A DNA stretch of 64,000 nt from Finegoldia magna_J (GTDB lineage Bacteria > Bacillota > Clostridia > Tissierellales > Peptoniphilaceae), in contig NZ_NDYF01000017.1 in NCBI RefSeq assembly GCF_002243175.1, positions 62,001-126,000 on the forward strand, read 5' to 3'. Of the stretch, positions 61,569 through 64,000 are shown piece after piece. The notes beneath the pieces were generated by a model. The model saw only the letters and a list, made by a program, of their open reading frames with translations. It did no database searches and was not told where the DNA came from. The position numbers and the translations under genes were made by a program. Each line of letters starts with the position of its first letter. The stretch's first letter is position 1.

Positions 61569-63878
61569 TTACTTTATATTCTTAAAGACATAAACTGCCT
61601 TTCTGCTATTATCCCATTCTATACTTTGATCTTTTTCATCTCTTATATCCCCACAGCTTGCATTAAAAGCTTTAGCTATATTGGAAATAGATGCGTGAAT
61701 TCTTCCATTTATAATTACAGGTTTAGTGTCAGAATGATAAATGTTTCCTTGACTATCTTTCATAACACCAGTATCTATATTTAATCTTAGAGTTTTTTTA
61801 GGTAAGGCTGTATTTTCTTTATTTGAAAAGATAGCCTCTCTATTACTATCATCATATTCTACATTAAACCCAAGAGTATAGGCTGCATATCTAACAGGTA
61901 GCATAATGCGATTATCCTTAATATATGCTTTTACATCCATATACACAGTAGTTTTCTTTCCATCTTTTATAATGTTATAAAAGTTTTTGTCTACTTGAAA
62001 AACTGCAAATTCTTTTTCATCTTTAACTTGTTTTTTACCTTGTTGTTCCTCTTGCTTTTTCATCTTGTTAAGATCAAATTGATTTAGGATGTTCTTATCA
62101 TCAGCTTTCAAAAGTTCGTCCCATTTTTTATCTTGAGATTTCTTATCTTCTTTCTTCTCTTTGTTTTCTTTTTGGAGTTTTAGAAGTTCATCTAATTTCT
62201 TAGATAAGCCTTGGTTTATATTTTTTTCTTTTTCATCTTTAGCTTGCTTTTCAAGTTCTTCTTTAGCTTTTTTATTTGCTTCCTCGATTAACTTCTTTGC
62301 TTCTTCAATTTTCTTATCTAACTCTTCTTTTAGCTTTTTAATTTCTTCTTCAGAAGCTTTTTGTTTTCCTTCTAGTCCTTTAATCTTCTCTTCTAATTCT
62401 TTTTTTGTATTTTCAGAAGATTCTTTTAAACTATCAATAGCCTTTTGAAGCTCTTCAATTTTCTTACAGCATTCTGACTTAGAATTTTCTGTTTCTTTCT
62501 TTTTAGACTCTAAATCTTTTATCTTATTATCTTTTTCATCAAGAGCTTTTTCTAAGTCCTTAATTTTATTATCTTTATCCTCAATTTCTTTAGTCTTTTT
62601 TGCAAGTTCTCCTTCTAAAGACTCAAGCTTTTCTTGCATTTCTTTGATTTTATTTTCGTTTTTATCTGTCTTTTCTTTCTCAGCTTCTAACTCCCATTTT
62701 GTAGATGAATAATCTTCTTTTAGTTTTGCATTTTCATCTTGTAATCTTTTTAATTCATCTTTAAGCTGAGTAATTTCTGCTATTAGTTCATCATTGTTAG
62801 AATTTTTAAGTTCCTCAATTTCTTTATTCAATTGAGCAATCTTATTATCTTTATTTCTAATCTCTTCTTCTAGCTTAGCTTTTTCTTGTTTTAGTTTCTC
62901 TCCATTATCTTTGCAAGATTCTAACTTTTCCTTTAACTCATCTATCTTTGATTGATCTTCTTGTTTCTTATCATTTAAGTCTTTGATCTGATTTTCTAAG
63001 TCCTTAATATTTTTAGTTAAATCTGTTTGAGTATCAATAGAATATTTATTTGGATTGTAAATAGTCATCTTTCCTTGATACATATCATTGTTATAATCAA
63101 ATTCAAGTTCTACACTATCTACATTCTTATCAAAGACAAACTCTCCATTTTCATAACTTAATCCATTAGGAATAGATTTGAATCCTTGATTTCCGTTGAA
63201 ACCAAAATGATTTTCGTAAAATGGATTTTGTTTTGGTCTATACTCAACTTCTTGATTATGGAATACTCCCTTACTGTTAATGTTTGGATTGCCTAAAACT
63301 TTTACAGTGTGCAGTTTATTTCTTGAAAAAGCATACTGTTCAATTGTCTTCACAGACTTCGGTATAGTTATTTCTTGAAGGTTATTTCTTTCAAAAGCAT
63401 TATGTTCAATATTTACCAAAGTATTAGGTAAAGTTACTTCTCTAAGTCCACAATTGAAAAATGCTAAACCACCAAGATAAGTTAGACTATTTGATAGTTT
63501 TACTTCATCTATACTTGCTTCGTAAAAGGCAGCATAACCTAAATGCTTAACAGAATCAGGAATAATTACTTTATCCCAATGTTTGCCACGTCCAAATTCT
63601 CTTTTATATCTAAGTTCATCGTTTGAATGACTTAAAGAATAATTTCCATTTATAGACTTCGTTCCTTCAGGAAATACTAGAATATTTGTCTTTTCTTTCT
63701 TTTCTAAGCCTTTATCACTAAAGGCAATTATATTTCCCTCAGAGGAATACATAAAATCATCTTCCGTCCACTCTACCTTATAATCTGTACTTGCATATAC
63801 AGGACTTACAGCCACTATATTCACTAGACTTACAAGTAGCATTATCACAGCTAAAATTCCACTGGTTATTTTTTTCAT
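61569..63878 (-). CDS. ICE surface protein: BspA-like LRR, coiled coil, stalk domain
   Basis: 769 residues. A signal peptide (about 1-29) precedes BspA-type leucine-rich repeats (about 70-210; units such as LGGLAFFNCGLREVTLPNTL). A long heptad-rich coiled coil (about 285-600, Lys/Glu-rich) follows. The last 120 residues resemble the copper-amine-oxidase N-terminal/stalk domain (NRIMLPVRYAAYTLGFNVEY, then GRIHASISNIAKAFNASCGD). No LPxTG or membrane anchor is visible. A role in cell contact during conjugation or in adhesion is plausible but inferred. Its ATG overlaps the upstream stop (ATGA). Confidence 0.85.
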   Translation of the reverse strand: MKKITSGILAVIMLLVSLVNIVAVSPVYASTDYKVEWTEDDFMYSSEGNIIAFSDKGLEKKEKTNILVFPEGTKSINGNYSLSHSNDELRYKREFGRGKHWDKVIIPDSVKHLGYAAFYEASIDEVKLSNSLTYLGGLAFFNCGLREVTLPNTLVNIEHNAFERNNLQEITIPKSVKTIEQYAFSRNKLHTVKVLGNPNINSKGVFHNQEVEYRPKQNPFYENHFGFNGNQGFKSIPNGLSYENGEFVFDKNVDSVELEFDYNNDMYQGKMTIYNPNKYSIDTQTDLTKNIKDLENQIKDLNDKKQEDQSKIDELKEKLESCKDNGEKLKQEKAKLEEEIRNKDNKIAQLNKEIEELKNSNNDELIAEITQLKDELKRLQDENAKLKEDYSSTKWELEAEKEKTDKNENKIKEMQEKLESLEGELAKKTKEIEDKDNKIKDLEKALDEKDNKIKDLESKKKETENSKSECCKKIEELQKAIDSLKESSENTKKELEEKIKGLEGKQKASEEEIKKLKEELDKKIEEAKKLIEEANKKAKEELEKQAKDEKEKNINQGLSKKLDELLKLQKENKEKKEDKKSQDKKWDELLKADDKNILNQFDLNKMKKQEEQQGKKQVKDEKEFAVFQVDKNFYNIIKDGKKTTVYMDVKAYIKDNRIMLPVRYAAYTLGFNVEYDDSNREAIFSNKENTALPKKTLRLNIDTGVMKDSQGNIYHSDTKPVIINGRIHASISNIAKAFNASCGDIRDEKDQSIEWDNSRKAVYVFKNIK

Positions 63879-64000
63879 AAATTTTCCTCACTTTCATTTG
63901 TATCTTTTCTTTTAAGTTCTTTTCTTTCTCTATTTTCTTCTTCCTTATTTTTTCTAACAATAAATAAAAATTCATCAAGAGATATTTTTCGACTTCGAAA
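63875..64000 (-). CDS. C-terminal end of an upstream gene, truncated by window edge
   Basis: A minus-strand frame enters from the right edge and ends at 63875 with about 41 residues, starting FRSRKISLDEFLFIVRKNKE and ending KRKDTNESEENL. The stop overlaps the start of the surface-protein gene (ATGA), a sign of a real coupled gene. Highly charged helical tail; family cannot be told from this fragment. Confidence 0.65.
   Translation of the reverse strand, partial: FRSRKISLDEFLFIVRKNKEEENRERKELKRKDTNESEENL

Noticed and set aside
63778..63978. 66-residue minus-strand frame across the start of the surface-protein gene
   Set aside because: It overlaps the signal peptide coding region in another frame; the coupled frame ending at 63875 is the better upstream gene.
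1..64000. Search for tRNA genes, att sites or an integrase marking ICE ends
   Set aside because: None was recognised, so the element's boundaries lie outside or cannot be seen by eye.

Overview
The window is AT-rich (roughly 70% A+T by eye) with Gram-positive signals: strong GGAGG ribosome binding sites, frequent TTG/GTG starts, ECF transport and sortase-free secreted proteins. The gene content fits a low-GC Firmicute, most plausibly a Gram-positive anaerobic coccus or a clostridial relative. Species cannot be decided from this sequence. Almost all of it looks like one composite mobile region: an integrative and conjugative element (ICE) backbone on the right, which runs off the right edge, carrying metallophore and peptide natural-product cargo. 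No tRNA, rRNA, CRISPR array or att site was seen.

Region 1 (1-17.6 kb, all minus strand) is a salicylate-capped, cysteine-derived thiazoline NRPS locus, with an overall layout like the equibactin, yersiniabactin and pyochelin families. From the promoter inward it encodes a DtxR-type repressor, type II thioesterase, Sfp-type phosphopantetheinyl transferase, aryl-AMP ligase, ArCP-Cy-PCP protein, Cy-A-MT-PCP-TE synthetase, NAD(P)-dependent reductase-like protein and alpha/beta hydrolase. A TetR regulator, a complete ECF transporter (S, T and fused A-A) and a MATE exporter follow. A near-consensus promoter overlapped by a DtxR-like iron box lies in front of the operon.

Region 2 (17.7-33.8 kb) holds a possible transfer origin, mobC and a MobP-type relaxase (plus strand), a wrecked IS256-family transposase, a class II lanthipeptide cluster (LanF-E-G-A-M-T on the minus strand, with a plantaricin C/mersacidin-like core), a secreted DUF2599-like protein and a phospholipase A2-like operon. 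An about 0.9 kb degenerate second copy of the relaxase and other gene fragments close this island.

Region 3 (33.8-46.1 kb) contains two radical-SAM peptide clusters. One has the order of epipeptide (Yyd) operons: precursor, radical SAM/SPASM, M50 peptidase, ABC ATPase and two permeases. The other makes a CxxxC-repeat peptide: precursor, 729-aa maturase, small partner and ABC exporter. A ComP/NarL-like histidine kinase and response regulator follow.

The most striking observation is a shared promoter element, TATTCACAAAAGTTAGCTGA, followed by exactly 17 bases and a TAnAAT-type -10. It occurs six times, upstream of the lanthipeptide operon, the PLA2 operon, the DUF2599 gene, both radical-SAM peptide operons and the kinase/regulator operon itself. 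This implies that one two-component system co-ordinates a multi-peptide antimicrobial or signalling arsenal.

Region 4 (46.1-64 kb, minus strand) is ICE backbone: an SSB-like protein, a 3472-aa ArdC/methylase/SNF2 helicase protein, a decayed type III toxin-antitoxin (ToxIN-like) locus, topoisomerase III, a DUF4366-like membrane protein and a BspA-like coiled-coil surface protein.
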